DNA from: a virus
Virus record (IMG/VR): IMGVR_UViG_3300022839_000007
Coordinates: 62,001 to 126,000 of that record
Reading direction: 5' to 3' (one strand)
DNA: 64,000 nt
Part shown: in pieces, positions 1 to 9,363 of the stretch
Layout: every line of letters starts with the position of its first letter
Position numbering within the stretch: position 1 is the stretch's first letter
Program-made: the position numbers and the translations under genes
Notes under the pieces: generated by a model
Told to the model about the DNA's origin: nothing
What the model saw: only the letters and a program-made list of their open reading frames with translations
Databases searched by the model: none

Positions 1-1
1 T

Positions 2-781
2 GTTAAACAAGCTGTATTTTGTGCTCAACGAATTATAAAGTTTTTAAATATACCAGTTACATTAATTACTGATAATATTGCGTATGTCAATACTTCCTAC
101 CCGGATCATCCATTTGATCAAATAATATTATCATCAGATAATAACTACACTCACAAAAAATACAATGATGGTAATTTTATAAGATGTAATTTAGAGTTTA
201 AAAATACATCTAGATCGGATGTTTATGATCTAACACCGTACGACGAAACCATTCTGATGGATACCGATTTTTTGTTAGGCAACGATGTTTTTCTAAATTG
301 CTTTTTACAATCTAGTAATTTTATGATTTATAAGAATGGGGTTGAGTTGTCAGGATGGAGAAACTTACAGGAATTTGAATATATTAGCGATTCCGGTATA
401 GACTTCTATTGGGCAACCGTTATATTTTTTAGAAAAAATTCTACAAACAAGATCTTCTTTGATTTATTAAAACATATTAAAGAAAATTGGACTCATTATA
501 AAAGACTATATAGTCTAACTACTAGCACGTTTAGGAATGATCATGCATTTAGTATTGCATTACATATCATGAATAATTATCAACCAGGAAACTTTTCTAA
601 GTCGCTTCCTGGTAAAATGTTTTACACTACTGATAATGATATTTTAATAGCACTTACGGATAATACGTTTAAATTTCTAATAGAAAATAAAAATTCGCAG
701 TATTTTCCAGCAAGTATTACGGATAGCAATATCCATATAATGAATAAGTTTAGCCTGAATAGGATTATTGACTGTGGCTAA
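2..781 (+). CDS. Glycosyltransferase-like protein, 5' truncated by window edge
   Basis: An open frame runs from base 2 to the stop at 781, so the true start lies outside the window; about 259 residues are visible. The sequence YDETILMDTDFLLG contains a DxD-type motif preceded by hydrophobic residues, as in GT8-like nucleotide-diphospho-sugar transferases. The next gene has the same arrangement (YDRTIVLDTDMLV), so the two are probably paralogues. No membrane segment or signal peptide is evident, suggesting a cytoplasmic enzyme. It probably transfers a sugar from an activated donor; donor and acceptor cannot be read from the sequence. The stop overlaps the start region of the next gene, consistent with one operon. 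Confidence 0.7.
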   Translation, partial: VKQAVFCAQRIIKFLNIPVTLITDNIAYVNTSYPDHPFDQIILSSDNNYTHKKYNDGNFIRCNLEFKNTSRSDVYDLTPYDETILMDTDFLLGNDVFLNCFLQSSNFMIYKNGVELSGWRNLQEFEYISDSGIDFYWATVIFFRKNSTNKIFFDLLKHIKENWTHYKRLYSLTTSTFRNDHAFSIALHIMNNYQPGNFSKSLPGKMFYTTDNDILIALTDNTFKFLIENKNSQYFPASITDSNIHIMNKFSLNRIIDCG

Positions 782-1619
782 TTTTACAATGTTAGCACAG
801 AACAGCAAACATAATTATGTGCAGCAAGCCTACTTATGCGCTCTGAGTATTCGTGCAACTAATCCAAATAGCAAAATATGTTTAATTACCAACGACATTG
901 TAGATGCAATCACTTCTGCAGTGTTCGACGATATAGTAGCAATTCCATGGAACGATCATGCAGCTAATAGTGAATGGAAAGTAGAAAATAGATGGAAACT
1001 TTATCATGCCACTCCTTACGATCGTACTATAGTACTTGATACCGATATGTTGGTATTAGAAAATATCGAGCATTGGTGGAACTTTTTGCAAACCAAGGAT
1101 ATCTTTTTTACTTCAACTGTATTAACATATAGAAATACTCCAGTAACTAGCACATATTATAGGACTGCATTTGCTGTTCATAATTTACCCAACATATATG
1201 CTGGCTTGTATTATTTTAAAAAGTCAGCCGCGTCTCACAAATTTTTTAAGTGGCTAGAAATTGTAATGAACAATTGGCAATTGTTTTATTACCATTATGC
1301 CGGAGGTAGTCATTTTCAAAAATGGCCAAGTATAGATGTTAGTGCAGCAATTGTAATTAAGATATTGGATATCAAAAATGCAGTTACTAGTAACACATAT
1401 TTTCCTAATTTTGTGCATATGAAAACACATTGTCAAGATTGGAAGGACCAGGTGTCTGATAGATGGCAAGACACTGTTTCCACTTATTTAGATCAAAATC
1501 TAACTTTAAAAATTGGTAATTATACACAACGTGGCATTTTTCATTATACTGAAAAAGATTTTATTACCAATGAACTAATAACCATTTACGAAGATTACAT
1601 AAAGAAACACAATGAATAA
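774..1619 (+). CDS. Glycosyltransferase-like protein (DxD motif)
   Basis: About 281 residues. The N-terminal half shows AYLCALSIRATNPNSKICLI, a Rossmann-like nucleotide-sugar entry, then TPYDRTIVLDTDMLVL with a DTD metal/nucleotide-sugar motif near residue 88. It resembles the truncated gene before it and is probably its paralogue. There is no ATG near the 5' end; GTG at 774, with AGGA about ten bases upstream, is preferred over TTG at 768 and ATG at 789. The end overlaps the next gene by 8 bases (ATGAATAA). Sugar transfer is inferred from the fold motif only; the substrate is unknown. Confidence 0.72.
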   Translation: MANFTMLAQNSKHNYVQQAYLCALSIRATNPNSKICLITNDIVDAITSAVFDDIVAIPWNDHAANSEWKVENRWKLYHATPYDRTIVLDTDMLVLENIEHWWNFLQTKDIFFTSTVLTYRNTPVTSTYYRTAFAVHNLPNIYAGLYYFKKSAASHKFFKWLEIVMNNWQLFYYHYAGGSHFQKWPSIDVSAAIVIKILDIKNAVTSNTYFPNFVHMKTHCQDWKDQVSDRWQDTVSTYLDQNLTLKIGNYTQRGIFHYTEKDFITNELITIYEDYIKKHNE

Positions 1620-2193
1620 TTCAATAATTTATATTACTACACAGCGTTACATATACTTTGACGCTACCGGAAATATACTTAGTGTTTCTAACAATAATAA
1701 TACTCTCGGTAATAATATTAAAGTTGAATTTAACCAGGTCGAATCTCTTATATCGGGCAAAGAACACTTTCATCATTATCGAGTTATATTTGATACTATT
1801 ACCAACACTTATGTTTTATTTAACGTGTGCAACGAAGGCAATTTAATTTTTTCTATTGATTTGGCCATACACAAAATTTCACAAACACTGACCAAAATAC
1901 CCGATTTAATCATCACGCAGGACACTGTCACTCGTGTTTGGAAATTTGAATTAAATAAGGCAATTAGAGAAAATTTTCAAACACTAAATGTCGAACCGTT
2001 GTTAACATTCAGTATTTCTAAATACAACGATTTACACCAACTTGAACAATTTATTAGCTTACCGATAGAGAAATTAATCAGCGATTGCGTTGTAACTGTT
2101 CCGTATGAATCCAGTATTCCTGTTGGATTAACTAAGATGAGTATATATACTACAAAGAGACTAAACACATATTATCACAAGGTATTATTATGA
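1612..2193 (+). CDS. Hypothetical protein in glycosyltransferase/radical SAM operon
   Basis: 193 residues, not recognised. It is rich in Asn, Ile and Thr, has no Cys cluster, no P-loop and no membrane segment. It overlaps the preceding gene by 8 bases and the following gene by 4 (ATGA), so it is translationally coupled to glycosyltransferase-like neighbours. The alternation of hydrophobic and polar residues suggests a mainly beta protein. It could be an acceptor-recognition or structural partner, but nothing in the sequence proves that. Confidence 0.65.
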   Translation: MNNSIIYITTQRYIYFDATGNILSVSNNNNTLGNNIKVEFNQVESLISGKEHFHHYRVIFDTITNTYVLFNVCNEGNLIFSIDLAIHKISQTLTKIPDLIITQDTVTRVWKFELNKAIRENFQTLNVEPLLTFSISKYNDLHQLEQFISLPIEKLISDCVVTVPYESSIPVGLTKMSIYTTKRLNTYYHKVLL

Positions 2194-3110
2194 ATAATAA
2201 ATTTCGAGTAGCAGATTGCGACATAGTGTATTTAAGTTACGACGAGCCGAATGCCGAAAAAAACTATGCTGATTTATGTAAAAAGATACCGTGGGTAAAA
2301 CGAGTACACGGAGTTAAAGGCAGCGATGCAGCACATAAAGCCTGTGCTAAAATAAGCGAAACACCGCGATTTATTACAATCGATGGTGACAATATTATTG
2401 ATGCTAGCTTTGTAAACAAGGAATTTGATTTAGATGCAAATAAAGATTTAGCATCGTGTGTTATTAGTTGGACAGCTCGCAATACCATTAATGGATTGAT
2501 GTACGGAAATGGCGGAATCAAATGCTGGCCTACGCAGTATGTTCTAGATATGAAAACGCATGAGAACGCGCCTGCGGATAACGTACATGCGCAGGTAGAT
2601 TTTTGCTGGGATGTTGAATACATTCAAATGAATAGTTGCTACAGCGAAGTTATGAACAATGCTACACCTCAACAAGCATGGCGTGCCGGATTCCGAGAAG
2701 GGTGTAAAATGGCATTAGACCGCGGAGTGCGTGTTAGTCTGGAGGATTTTAAAAAGAACCATTGGAAAAATTTACATCGATTGTATATTTGGTTAATGGT
2801 AGGCGCTGATGTAAAAAACGGATCATGGGCTATATACGGAGCACGTCACGGATTGTATCAAACAATGTGCACCGACTGGGACTTTGTAAATGTGCGAGAC
2901 TTTGAGTATCTTAACCAAATGTGGAATACCATTGATATTACCGAAGAATCGTTACTTAAGTCAATTGACAATTTAGGAACTGATTTAAAATTACATTTAG
3001 GATTGCCTATAGGAATTAATCCCTTAACAGCTGACCAAAGTACATTTTTTAAAACAGTATATCAAAACCCGTCAAGAGTAGCTAATCAACAGTTTATAGA
3101 TCGAGAATAA
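2190..3110 (+). CDS. Glycosyltransferase-like protein (ISYDEPNAE/IDGDN family)
   Basis: 306 residues. The start DIVYLSYDEPNAEKNYADL is shared with the gene at 4510 (DIVFISYQEPNADENYAAL), as are a following HGV segment, a DGD motif (TIDGDNIID here, VVDGDAIIL there), GYGGIK/GNGGIK and a Trp/Arg-rich region. The DGD corresponds to the DxD of nucleotide-sugar-binding GT-A folds. The two genes flank a radical SAM gene and are duplicates. The start overlaps the previous stop (ATGA). The substrate is unknown; the enzyme assignment rests on the DxD context. Confidence 0.65.
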   Translation: MNNKFRVADCDIVYLSYDEPNAEKNYADLCKKIPWVKRVHGVKGSDAAHKACAKISETPRFITIDGDNIIDASFVNKEFDLDANKDLASCVISWTARNTINGLMYGNGGIKCWPTQYVLDMKTHENAPADNVHAQVDFCWDVEYIQMNSCYSEVMNNATPQQAWRAGFREGCKMALDRGVRVSLEDFKKNHWKNLHRLYIWLMVGADVKNGSWAIYGARHGLYQTMCTDWDFVNVRDFEYLNQMWNTIDITEESLLKSIDNLGTDLKLHLGLPIGINPLTADQSTFFKTVYQNPSRVANQQFIDRE

Positions 3111-3111
3111 C

Positions 3112-4509
3112 TTGAAAGATTTAAAAAAATGGAAAAAGGATAATCTTGATACAGTAAGTTGTACGTTTTGTGTTGCAAAATGGAAACAAGTTACTTTGCA
3201 TCTTCAAAACGGATTTACCCATAGCTGTCATCACCCTACGTCTCATAAAATTCCGTTAGATGAACTAGTAAATAACCCTAGCGCATTACATAACACAAAA
3301 TTTAAAAAATTACAGCGTAAGTCTATGCTGGAAGGAATCCGTCCAGACGAATGCGATTACTGTTGGCGAGTAGAAGATGCTCCTAATAATCCAATCAGTG
3401 ATAGAACATATAAATCTGCAGAGTCATGGGCAGAAGAATACATTGAAGAAATAATTGCTAAACCGTGGGACGACGATGTAACTCCTAGCTACTTAGAAGT
3501 ATCGTTTAGTAGTGTATGCAACTTCAAATGCAGCTATTGCTCTCCTCAGGTTAGTAGTAAATGGATGGAGGAAATACAACAGCACGGAGCATATCCTACC
3601 TCTAATAAATTTAACGATATAACGTATCTAGACTCTCAAGGAATGATGCCTATACCGCACCGAGTAAAAAATCCGTATGTTGACGCATTTTGGAAATGGT
3701 GGCCAGATGTTTCTCGAGATCTAAGGCATTTTAGAATTACAGGAGGCGAACCGCTGTTATCTAAGGATACGTTTAAGATACTAGACGACCTAATAGCAAA
3801 TCCGCGCCCTAATATGGAGTTTTCTATTAACAGTAATATGTGTATTCCTGATGCAGTTTTTAATAAATTTATAGAAAAAATCAAAATTATTTGCAACGAA
3901 AATAAAGTAAAAAAGTTTAAGATATTTACTAGTGCAGAGGCATATGGTGCTCAGGCAGAGTATATTCGACACGGGCTGGATTATAATCAATGGTTAGACA
4001 ATATACGTCGAGTTTTGAGAGAAATACCAAACTGTACATTTACTTGCACAAGCACTTATAATCTATTGAGTCTCTTTAGCTTCGATAAGCTGTTGGTTGA
4101 TATACTAGAAATTAAAAAAGAGTTTGGCGGTCCTAACAAAAATATTCCAATTATATTAGATACTCCTTATCTAAGATATCCTGCTCACCAGGCTGTATTT
4201 ATAGCAGATAATAGTTGGAATACTCGGTATTTAATACCTCAAGCAGAATTTATTAAATATCATCTTGAAGATAAAACCGTCGCCAACAAGACAAATAATG
4301 GATTTTACAGTTGGGAATTAGATAAGTTTAAGAGAATTTCAAGCATACTATTAGAAGAAAATTTGTCAACTTCTGAACTGTGTATACGTAGATCGGACTT
4401 TGTTAAATTTGTAGACGAGCATGACAAAAGACGTGGAACAACCTTTTTAAAAACATTTCCAGAGATGGCAGAATTTTACAAAAAAATATCCAATGGTGAA
4501 ACATTTTAA
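3112..4509 (+). CDS. Radical SAM protein with N-terminal twitch-like Cys region
   Basis: 465 residues, TTG start one base after the previous stop. Residues about 12-90 hold several Cys (CTFC, CHH, CDYCW), resembling an N-terminal twitch region that may bind an auxiliary iron-sulfur cluster. The radical SAM core starts near residue 135 with CNFKCSYC (CxxxCxxC for the [4Fe-4S] cluster) and has TGGEPLL for SAM binding. Radical SAM enzymes of this layout commonly modify peptides or other cytoplasmic substrates. Its neighbours are two paralogous glycosyltransferases. The target is unknown. Confidence 0.8.
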   Translation: MKDLKKWKKDNLDTVSCTFCVAKWKQVTLHLQNGFTHSCHHPTSHKIPLDELVNNPSALHNTKFKKLQRKSMLEGIRPDECDYCWRVEDAPNNPISDRTYKSAESWAEEYIEEIIAKPWDDDVTPSYLEVSFSSVCNFKCSYCSPQVSSKWMEEIQQHGAYPTSNKFNDITYLDSQGMMPIPHRVKNPYVDAFWKWWPDVSRDLRHFRITGGEPLLSKDTFKILDDLIANPRPNMEFSINSNMCIPDAVFNKFIEKIKIICNENKVKKFKIFTSAEAYGAQAEYIRHGLDYNQWLDNIRRVLREIPNCTFTCTSTYNLLSLFSFDKLLVDILEIKKEFGGPNKNIPIILDTPYLRYPAHQAVFIADNSWNTRYLIPQAEFIKYHLEDKTVANKTNNGFYSWELDKFKRISSILLEENLSTSELCIRRSDFVKFVDEHDKRRGTTFLKTFPEMAEFYKKISNGETF

Positions 4510-5202
4510 ATGTATGACATAGTATTTATTAGTTATCAAGAACCCAATGCAGATGAAAATTACGCTGCATTAAAGGAAAAGTTTCCAACGGCTAAACGCA
4601 TACACGGTGTTGCAGGAATTCATCAAGCCCATATTACAGCAGCAGCAAAATGTTTTACAAAAATGATATGGGTTGTAGACGGCGATGCAATCATATTACC
4701 TACTTTTGATTTTACATATAGCGTAGATTTATATAATTTAGAAACAGTACATGTATGGCGGAGTCAAAATCCTATCAACGATCTTGTATACGGATACGGA
4801 GGAATAAAGTTGCTTCCGAGGAATCTCACAATAAACATGGATGTTAGCAAGCCAGATATGACTACTAGTATCAGTTGCAATTTTCGAGCAATGTCTGAAA
4901 TTTCAAACATCACATCTTTTAACACCGACCCGTTTAGTACCTGGCGTAGTGCATTTAGAGAATGTACCAAGCTTGCATCTAAAGTAATTGACCGACAGAA
5001 CGACAACGAAACACAACAAAGATTACATACATGGTGTACAGTAGGAGTAGATAGGCCGTATGGCAACTATGCACTTGCTGGAGCAAAAGCAGGAGCAGTA
5101 TACGGTTTTCAAAATCAAACTAATATCGTTGCTCTTAAAATGATCAACAACTTTAGTTGGCTAAAGGAGAAGTTTGATGATACATTCAAGCAAGTTTTTT
5201 GA
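4510..5202 (+). CDS. Glycosyltransferase-like protein, paralogue of the 2190 gene
   Basis: 230 residues, shorter than its paralogue at 2190. Shared blocks in order: SYQEPNADENY, HGVAG, VVDGDAIIL (DGD, nucleotide-sugar type), SQNPINDLVYGYGGIK, WRSAFRE and NYALAGAKAG. The ATG follows the previous stop directly and its 3' end overlaps the next gene by 26 bases. Family membership is inferred from internal similarity plus the DxD motif. Sugar and acceptor are not identifiable. Confidence 0.65.
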   Translation: MYDIVFISYQEPNADENYAALKEKFPTAKRIHGVAGIHQAHITAAAKCFTKMIWVVDGDAIILPTFDFTYSVDLYNLETVHVWRSQNPINDLVYGYGGIKLLPRNLTINMDVSKPDMTTSISCNFRAMSEISNITSFNTDPFSTWRSAFRECTKLASKVIDRQNDNETQQRLHTWCTVGVDRPYGNYALAGAKAGAVYGFQNQTNIVALKMINNFSWLKEKFDDTFKQVF

Positions 5203-5821
5203 TAATTTTGGACAATTTATTTCTCGATACCCTGATACAGATTTAATTGATCTGTTTTCAAAGGGACAAATAGAATCTAAGCGTTGGTTAGTAAATACGG
5301 TAATAAATTTAAACTTAGATTTAGGATCTGTCTTTTTATGTGCAGGGTGGTATGGAACTCTGGCAACGTTTATATTTGAATCTGGCATACCACTAACACA
5401 AATTAGAAGCTTTGATATAGACCCAATTTGTGCTGGTCGTGCTGATTCATTTAATCGTTGTTGGGTAATAGATGGGTGGAAATTTAAAGCTAGTACACTT
5501 AATATACACGATATGACTTATCCATTAACATACACAACAATTAGAGCTAACGGTACGGAGGCAGGCTTATGTGAAACTCCAAATTCAGTCATTAATACAA
5601 GTTGCGAACATATTGATAATTTTTCTAAATGGTATAAAAAAATTCCCAACGGAACACTGCTAATACTACAAAGTAACAATTTCTTTGAAATATCAGATCA
5701 TATTAATTGTGTCAAAAATAATGACGAATTTGCATTGCAGACCCCTATGTCTGTTGAATTATTTAATGACGAACTAGAATTACCAGCGTATAAAAGATTT
5801 ATGCGAATTGGATATAAATGA
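5177..5821 (+). CDS. Class I SAM-dependent methyltransferase-like protein
   Basis: 214 residues. ATG 5177 has AAGGAGA 5' of it and is chosen over the TTG three bases earlier. The segment SVFLCAGWYGTLATFIFESG resembles motif I (glycine-rich SAM loop) and IRSFDIDPICAGRADSFN resembles motif II with the acidic ribose-binding Asp. A later VINTSCEHIDNF segment fits the motif IV position. The protein lies inside the radical SAM/glycosyltransferase operon, overlapping both neighbours. The methylated substrate is unknown. Confidence 0.6.
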   Translation: MIHSSKFFDNFGQFISRYPDTDLIDLFSKGQIESKRWLVNTVINLNLDLGSVFLCAGWYGTLATFIFESGIPLTQIRSFDIDPICAGRADSFNRCWVIDGWKFKASTLNIHDMTYPLTYTTIRANGTEAGLCETPNSVINTSCEHIDNFSKWYKKIPNGTLLILQSNNFFEISDHINCVKNNDEFALQTPMSVELFNDELELPAYKRFMRIGYK

Positions 5822-6534
5822 AAATACAAATTTTATCAATGCCGCGTACCGGTAGTTCTTATTTAAAAACAATGTTGAATTTTCAAATGACAAAATATGT
5901 AAATTATTTTACTATTTCGGAACCGTTTAATGATAGCAAACAATCCCTTATTAAATATCAGAATAGAAATACTATAATTAATAGTATTAAATCATCCGAC
6001 AACGCATTGGTTAAGAGTCACATACACGAACTAATTAATATACAACATACTGACGTTTTTAAAGAATATTCTGCCATAGACTGGTACACGATTTGTCTTT
6101 TGCGCAGAAATATATTTACATTAACATTAAGCAGAGTAATTGCAATTAGCACCGGCGTATGGGACAATCAAAATTTTAAAAATTTAATTATGCATATTGA
6201 TTTTGAAATTTTTAAAAATTATTTAATCCAAACATTAAACTGGATAAGATTTATTAAACTTAATTCGTTTAATTTTATATTTCATAAAGTAGTTTTTTAC
6301 GAAGATCTATTATTTAAATCGGAATCCGATTTAAATAATATAGGTATACCGGTAACTCATACTACTTATTATGCACCATCTCGACTATATTTAAAAAGAG
6401 ATATAATTAGCAACTATAACGAACTCTATCAGAACACTATTGAGTTTACTAGAGGAATTCAAGACTTATCGTTTGACGGTGTATATTTACAGGATAACAT
6501 AATTTTTAACAATAATTCAACTTTGAATATATAA
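5818..6534 (+). CDS. Sulfotransferase-like P-loop protein
   Basis: 238 residues. The N-terminus MKIQILSMPRTGSSYLKTML has the 5'-phosphosulfate loop (PRTGSSYL) typical of PAPS-dependent sulfotransferases. LLRRNIFTLTLSRVIA fits the region that contacts the 3'-phosphate (RR...S). The start overlaps the preceding stop (ATGA). In family terms it would move sulfate to a hydroxyl of a sugar or small molecule, fitting the glycosyltransferases upstream. A different P-loop transferase is possible. Confidence 0.65.
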   Translation: MKIQILSMPRTGSSYLKTMLNFQMTKYVNYFTISEPFNDSKQSLIKYQNRNTIINSIKSSDNALVKSHIHELINIQHTDVFKEYSAIDWYTICLLRRNIFTLTLSRVIAISTGVWDNQNFKNLIMHIDFEIFKNYLIQTLNWIRFIKLNSFNFIFHKVVFYEDLLFKSESDLNNIGIPVTHTTYYAPSRLYLKRDIISNYNELYQNTIEFTRGIQDLSFDGVYLQDNIIFNNNSTLNI

Positions 6535-6578
6535 GGGTTTTGTGGTCATAAGTACTATGTAATTAATTGGAGACTAGG

Positions 6579-7727
6579 TTGTCACTTATCAAATGTTTAC
6601 ACATTACAAAAGGTATGCGTATCTCTTTTAGAGAAATTTGCAATCAAGTATATTTTTTTAGAAAACCATGCTGTGAAATGCACACGTCGGATATGCCAGC
6701 TGATATATCTAAATTTGTCCCCTATGTGGATGTTACTAGTATTTTTTCTCACCCTACGATAAAATACTTTAATAGCTGGGTAAATACAGAAGAAATAATG
6801 CATCCTAGTTGCCAACCCTGCAAAATTAAAGAATCATTAGGTATACACAGTGCAAGGATGCAATCAAATCTACATACAGATGCACCGTATGACATATTAC
6901 TATTAGATGTTGTAATTGGAAATGCTTGTAATCTTGCTTGTCCATTTTGTGATAGTACTTCTAGTTCATTGATAAACAAAATTTCAAAAAAACAAAATAT
7001 TGCCGAGCTTCCTACAAATTGGAAGACAGCAACGCACAAGCTTGCTTCGTCTAACAGTATTTCTAAAATAATATCCGAGTTGTTAACAACATATAAAGTT
7101 AAACAGCTTAAATTAATAGGCGGCGAACCATTTTTAAAAGAAAATTGGGAATCAATTGGCAATATTTTAGATCAAGATTATTGTAAAGATCTTGAAATAT
7201 CAATTACCTCTAACGGAACGGTATTGAACAAAAGAATTCTACAGAGTCTAAAAAATACAAAAACTACCGAATTAAGAATTAGCGTAGACAGTATAGGAAG
7301 CAACTACGAATTTATTAGATGGCCGCATTCGTGGAAAAAGATGGAAGACAACTTAAATTTTTTAAAAAACAACACAGCTAATAATATTCAAATATCAGTA
7401 GCAAATTTAATTTCTGTTTTAAATTTTGAATTTCTTCCAGAGATCGAAGAATATTTTTCAAATTTGCCATTTTTTTGTGGATACAATTTTGACATTAAGC
7501 CAAAAACATCATTATTACATTATTCCAATATTCCAAATAATATAAAAATACAAGTTAGAGATCGAATTAAAAACAAAGATTTAAAAAAAATGATCGAACT
7601 CTATGAAACGGATGTAGACTCGGTACTAATTCAAAAACAATTTGAATTTTTTTTAAAACATAGAAAATTATCCACGGCTGCAAATGCAGTCGGTCCTATG
7701 ACTGCTAAATGGTTATCATTAACATGA
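6579..7727 (+). CDS. Radical SAM protein with N-terminal Cys (twitch-like) region
   Basis: About 382 residues. The start is taken as TTG 6579 because GGAG lies six bases upstream; a TTG 12 bases earlier overlaps that site. N-terminal Cys (KPCCEM, HPSCQPC) may hold an auxiliary cluster. The core motif is CNLACPFC and the SAM-binding stretch is LKLIGGEPFL. The layout matches the 3112 protein, with which it shares general architecture but not close sequence. Its stop overlaps the next start by ATGA. Confidence 0.78.
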   Translation: MSLIKCLHITKGMRISFREICNQVYFFRKPCCEMHTSDMPADISKFVPYVDVTSIFSHPTIKYFNSWVNTEEIMHPSCQPCKIKESLGIHSARMQSNLHTDAPYDILLLDVVIGNACNLACPFCDSTSSSLINKISKKQNIAELPTNWKTATHKLASSNSISKIISELLTTYKVKQLKLIGGEPFLKENWESIGNILDQDYCKDLEISITSNGTVLNKRILQSLKNTKTTELRISVDSIGSNYEFIRWPHSWKKMEDNLNFLKNNTANNIQISVANLISVLNFEFLPEIEEYFSNLPFFCGYNFDIKPKTSLLHYSNIPNNIKIQVRDRIKNKDLKKMIELYETDVDSVLIQKQFEFFLKHRKLSTAANAVGPMTAKWLSLT

Positions 7728-8692
7728 TATTATTAAACACTCGCACTGGTATAAAAAAAGCAAACATCGGTACCGTAAAAACTTCTTTAAATAAATTTAA
7801 AGGATGGTATTGCGGTGCAGGCATGGACTTCTTGTGGATAAATGATAAAGGATATATATTTGGAAATGTATGCAGGCATAGCGGATGCTATGGAAATCTT
7901 TATACAGAATTTACACTTCCGACAGAGCCTATGATTTGTCCAGCTAGTTCGTGTTATTGCGCAGCAGATATTGATATATTAAAAGCTAAAACCCAAAGTG
8001 ATTTTACTGAGTTTGCAGCCAACATTACTAACAGCGACCTATTTTATATAGATGATTACAACAACCAAGAAGTAATTAGTTTATGCGGAGTAAGTAAAAC
8101 TAATCAAAATAAGTTTTTTAGTATTAACTGGAATATTGGAAAAAGATGTAACTATTCATGTACGTATTGTCCGCCAGCAGTGCATGACAACTTTAGTCCG
8201 CATATGCCGTTTGATACGTTTAAAAAAGCTATTAACAAGATACAGGAATCAATATCTCATAAAAAAATACAAATAACATTTACTGGAGGAGAACCTACTA
8301 TAAATCCTAATTTTTTTAAAATTGTAGATTATTGCGTTAATTTGGGCATCAAGGTATTTACAAATACTAACGGCACTTGTACTGTAAAAAAAATGTATAA
8401 ACTAATACAGGCCGGCGGCGCAATGGTAAGTGTACATGCAGAATTTGCACAACAAAAAAAGCTTGTAGGAAAAATTCAAGAAGTGTTACTATACAATCTA
8501 TCCGGTAATCTTAATGTAAAATATATGTTAGCACCGGGCAAATTAGAAGAATGTAAGCAATTTATCAGTATTTTGCCTCCAAGAACTTCAAAATTCAAAT
8601 TCAGTATAGAGCCGCTAGTTGATAAGATAAATGACAGAACTATGCTTATATATAGTTTAGAAGAAATTAAAATTATACAGGAAACGCAATGA
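7724..8692 (+). CDS. Fusion of Cys-rich domain and radical SAM domain
   Basis: About 322 residues; ATG 7724 overlaps the previous stop (ATGA). Residues 1-95 form a Cys-rich domain (GWYCGAGMD, GNVCRHSG, MICPASSCYCAAD) homologous to the stand-alone protein at 9356. From about residue 130 comes a radical SAM core with CNYSCTYC and TGGEPTINPNF, closely like the 8689 protein. So this gene equals the 9356 and 8689 proteins joined. The Cys-rich domain probably binds a metal or Fe-S cluster. Function in the pathway is unknown. Confidence 0.78.
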   Translation: MILLNTRTGIKKANIGTVKTSLNKFKGWYCGAGMDFLWINDKGYIFGNVCRHSGCYGNLYTEFTLPTEPMICPASSCYCAADIDILKAKTQSDFTEFAANITNSDLFYIDDYNNQEVISLCGVSKTNQNKFFSINWNIGKRCNYSCTYCPPAVHDNFSPHMPFDTFKKAINKIQESISHKKIQITFTGGEPTINPNFFKIVDYCVNLGIKVFTNTNGTCTVKKMYKLIQAGGAMVSVHAEFAQQKKLVGKIQEVLLYNLSGNLNVKYMLAPGKLEECKQFISILPPRTSKFKFSIEPLVDKINDRTMLIYSLEEIKIIQETQ

Positions 8693-9363
8693 CACAGATT
8701 GTATCAATACAAAGTAATCGCCCTCAGAATATATTTTACGTTCATTGGAATTTAGGAAAACGCTGCAATTTTGATTGTTCGTATTGTGCCGACAGTTTAC
8801 ATGACTTTATTAGCCCTCATCGTTCGTTGGAAAATTTAATTACAATAGCAGATAATATGAAGAAAAACATTCTACACGATAAAATTAGGATATGGTTTAC
8901 AGGTGGAGAGCCTACGGTTAACCCTAATTTTTTAAAATTTTGCAAGTATTTGTACGCAGATGGCAGGTTTTTGTTAGGATTAAACACTAATGGAAGTAGA
9001 ACCACTCGATATTATTTAAATTTATTAGAGTGCGTGGATACAATACAATTTAGTAGTCATTTTGAATTTTTAAAAGATGACAAATTTAAAGAAACATTGA
9101 CTACACTAGTTAAAGAAACGTACGGTTCAGGGAAGGCAGTTAATATAAACTTAATGATGGAGCCTGAATATTGGGATAGGGCGGTATCTCTCATTAAACA
9201 TTGCAAACAGTTTTCTATTGAATATCATATTAAACGAATACGTAATAAGGACAACTTTACTTCCATTAACAGACAATATTCTCCAATATACACCGATGAC
9301 CAGTTAAGATTTATCACAGATGCCGAGTATAGACATACTTATTTAGAGGATTACAATGAGTGA
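8689..9363 (+). CDS. Radical SAM protein, paralogue of the 7724 C-terminal domain
   Basis: 224 residues consisting almost only of the radical SAM core: NLGKRCNFDCSYCADSLHDF (CxxxCxxC) and WFTGGEPTVNPNFLKF. Side by side with the 7724 protein, the pattern W N-(I/L)-G-K-R-C-N and the SPH and TGGEPT(I/V)NPNF blocks are preserved. It lacks the Cys-rich domain, which is encoded separately by the next gene. The start overlaps the previous stop (ATGA) and the 3' end overlaps the next gene by 8 bases. Confidence 0.8.
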   Translation: MTQIVSIQSNRPQNIFYVHWNLGKRCNFDCSYCADSLHDFISPHRSLENLITIADNMKKNILHDKIRIWFTGGEPTVNPNFLKFCKYLYADGRFLLGLNTNGSRTTRYYLNLLECVDTIQFSSHFEFLKDDKFKETLTTLVKETYGSGKAVNINLMMEPEYWDRAVSLIKHCKQFSIEYHIKRIRNKDNFTSINRQYSPIYTDDQLRFITDAEYRHTYLEDYNE

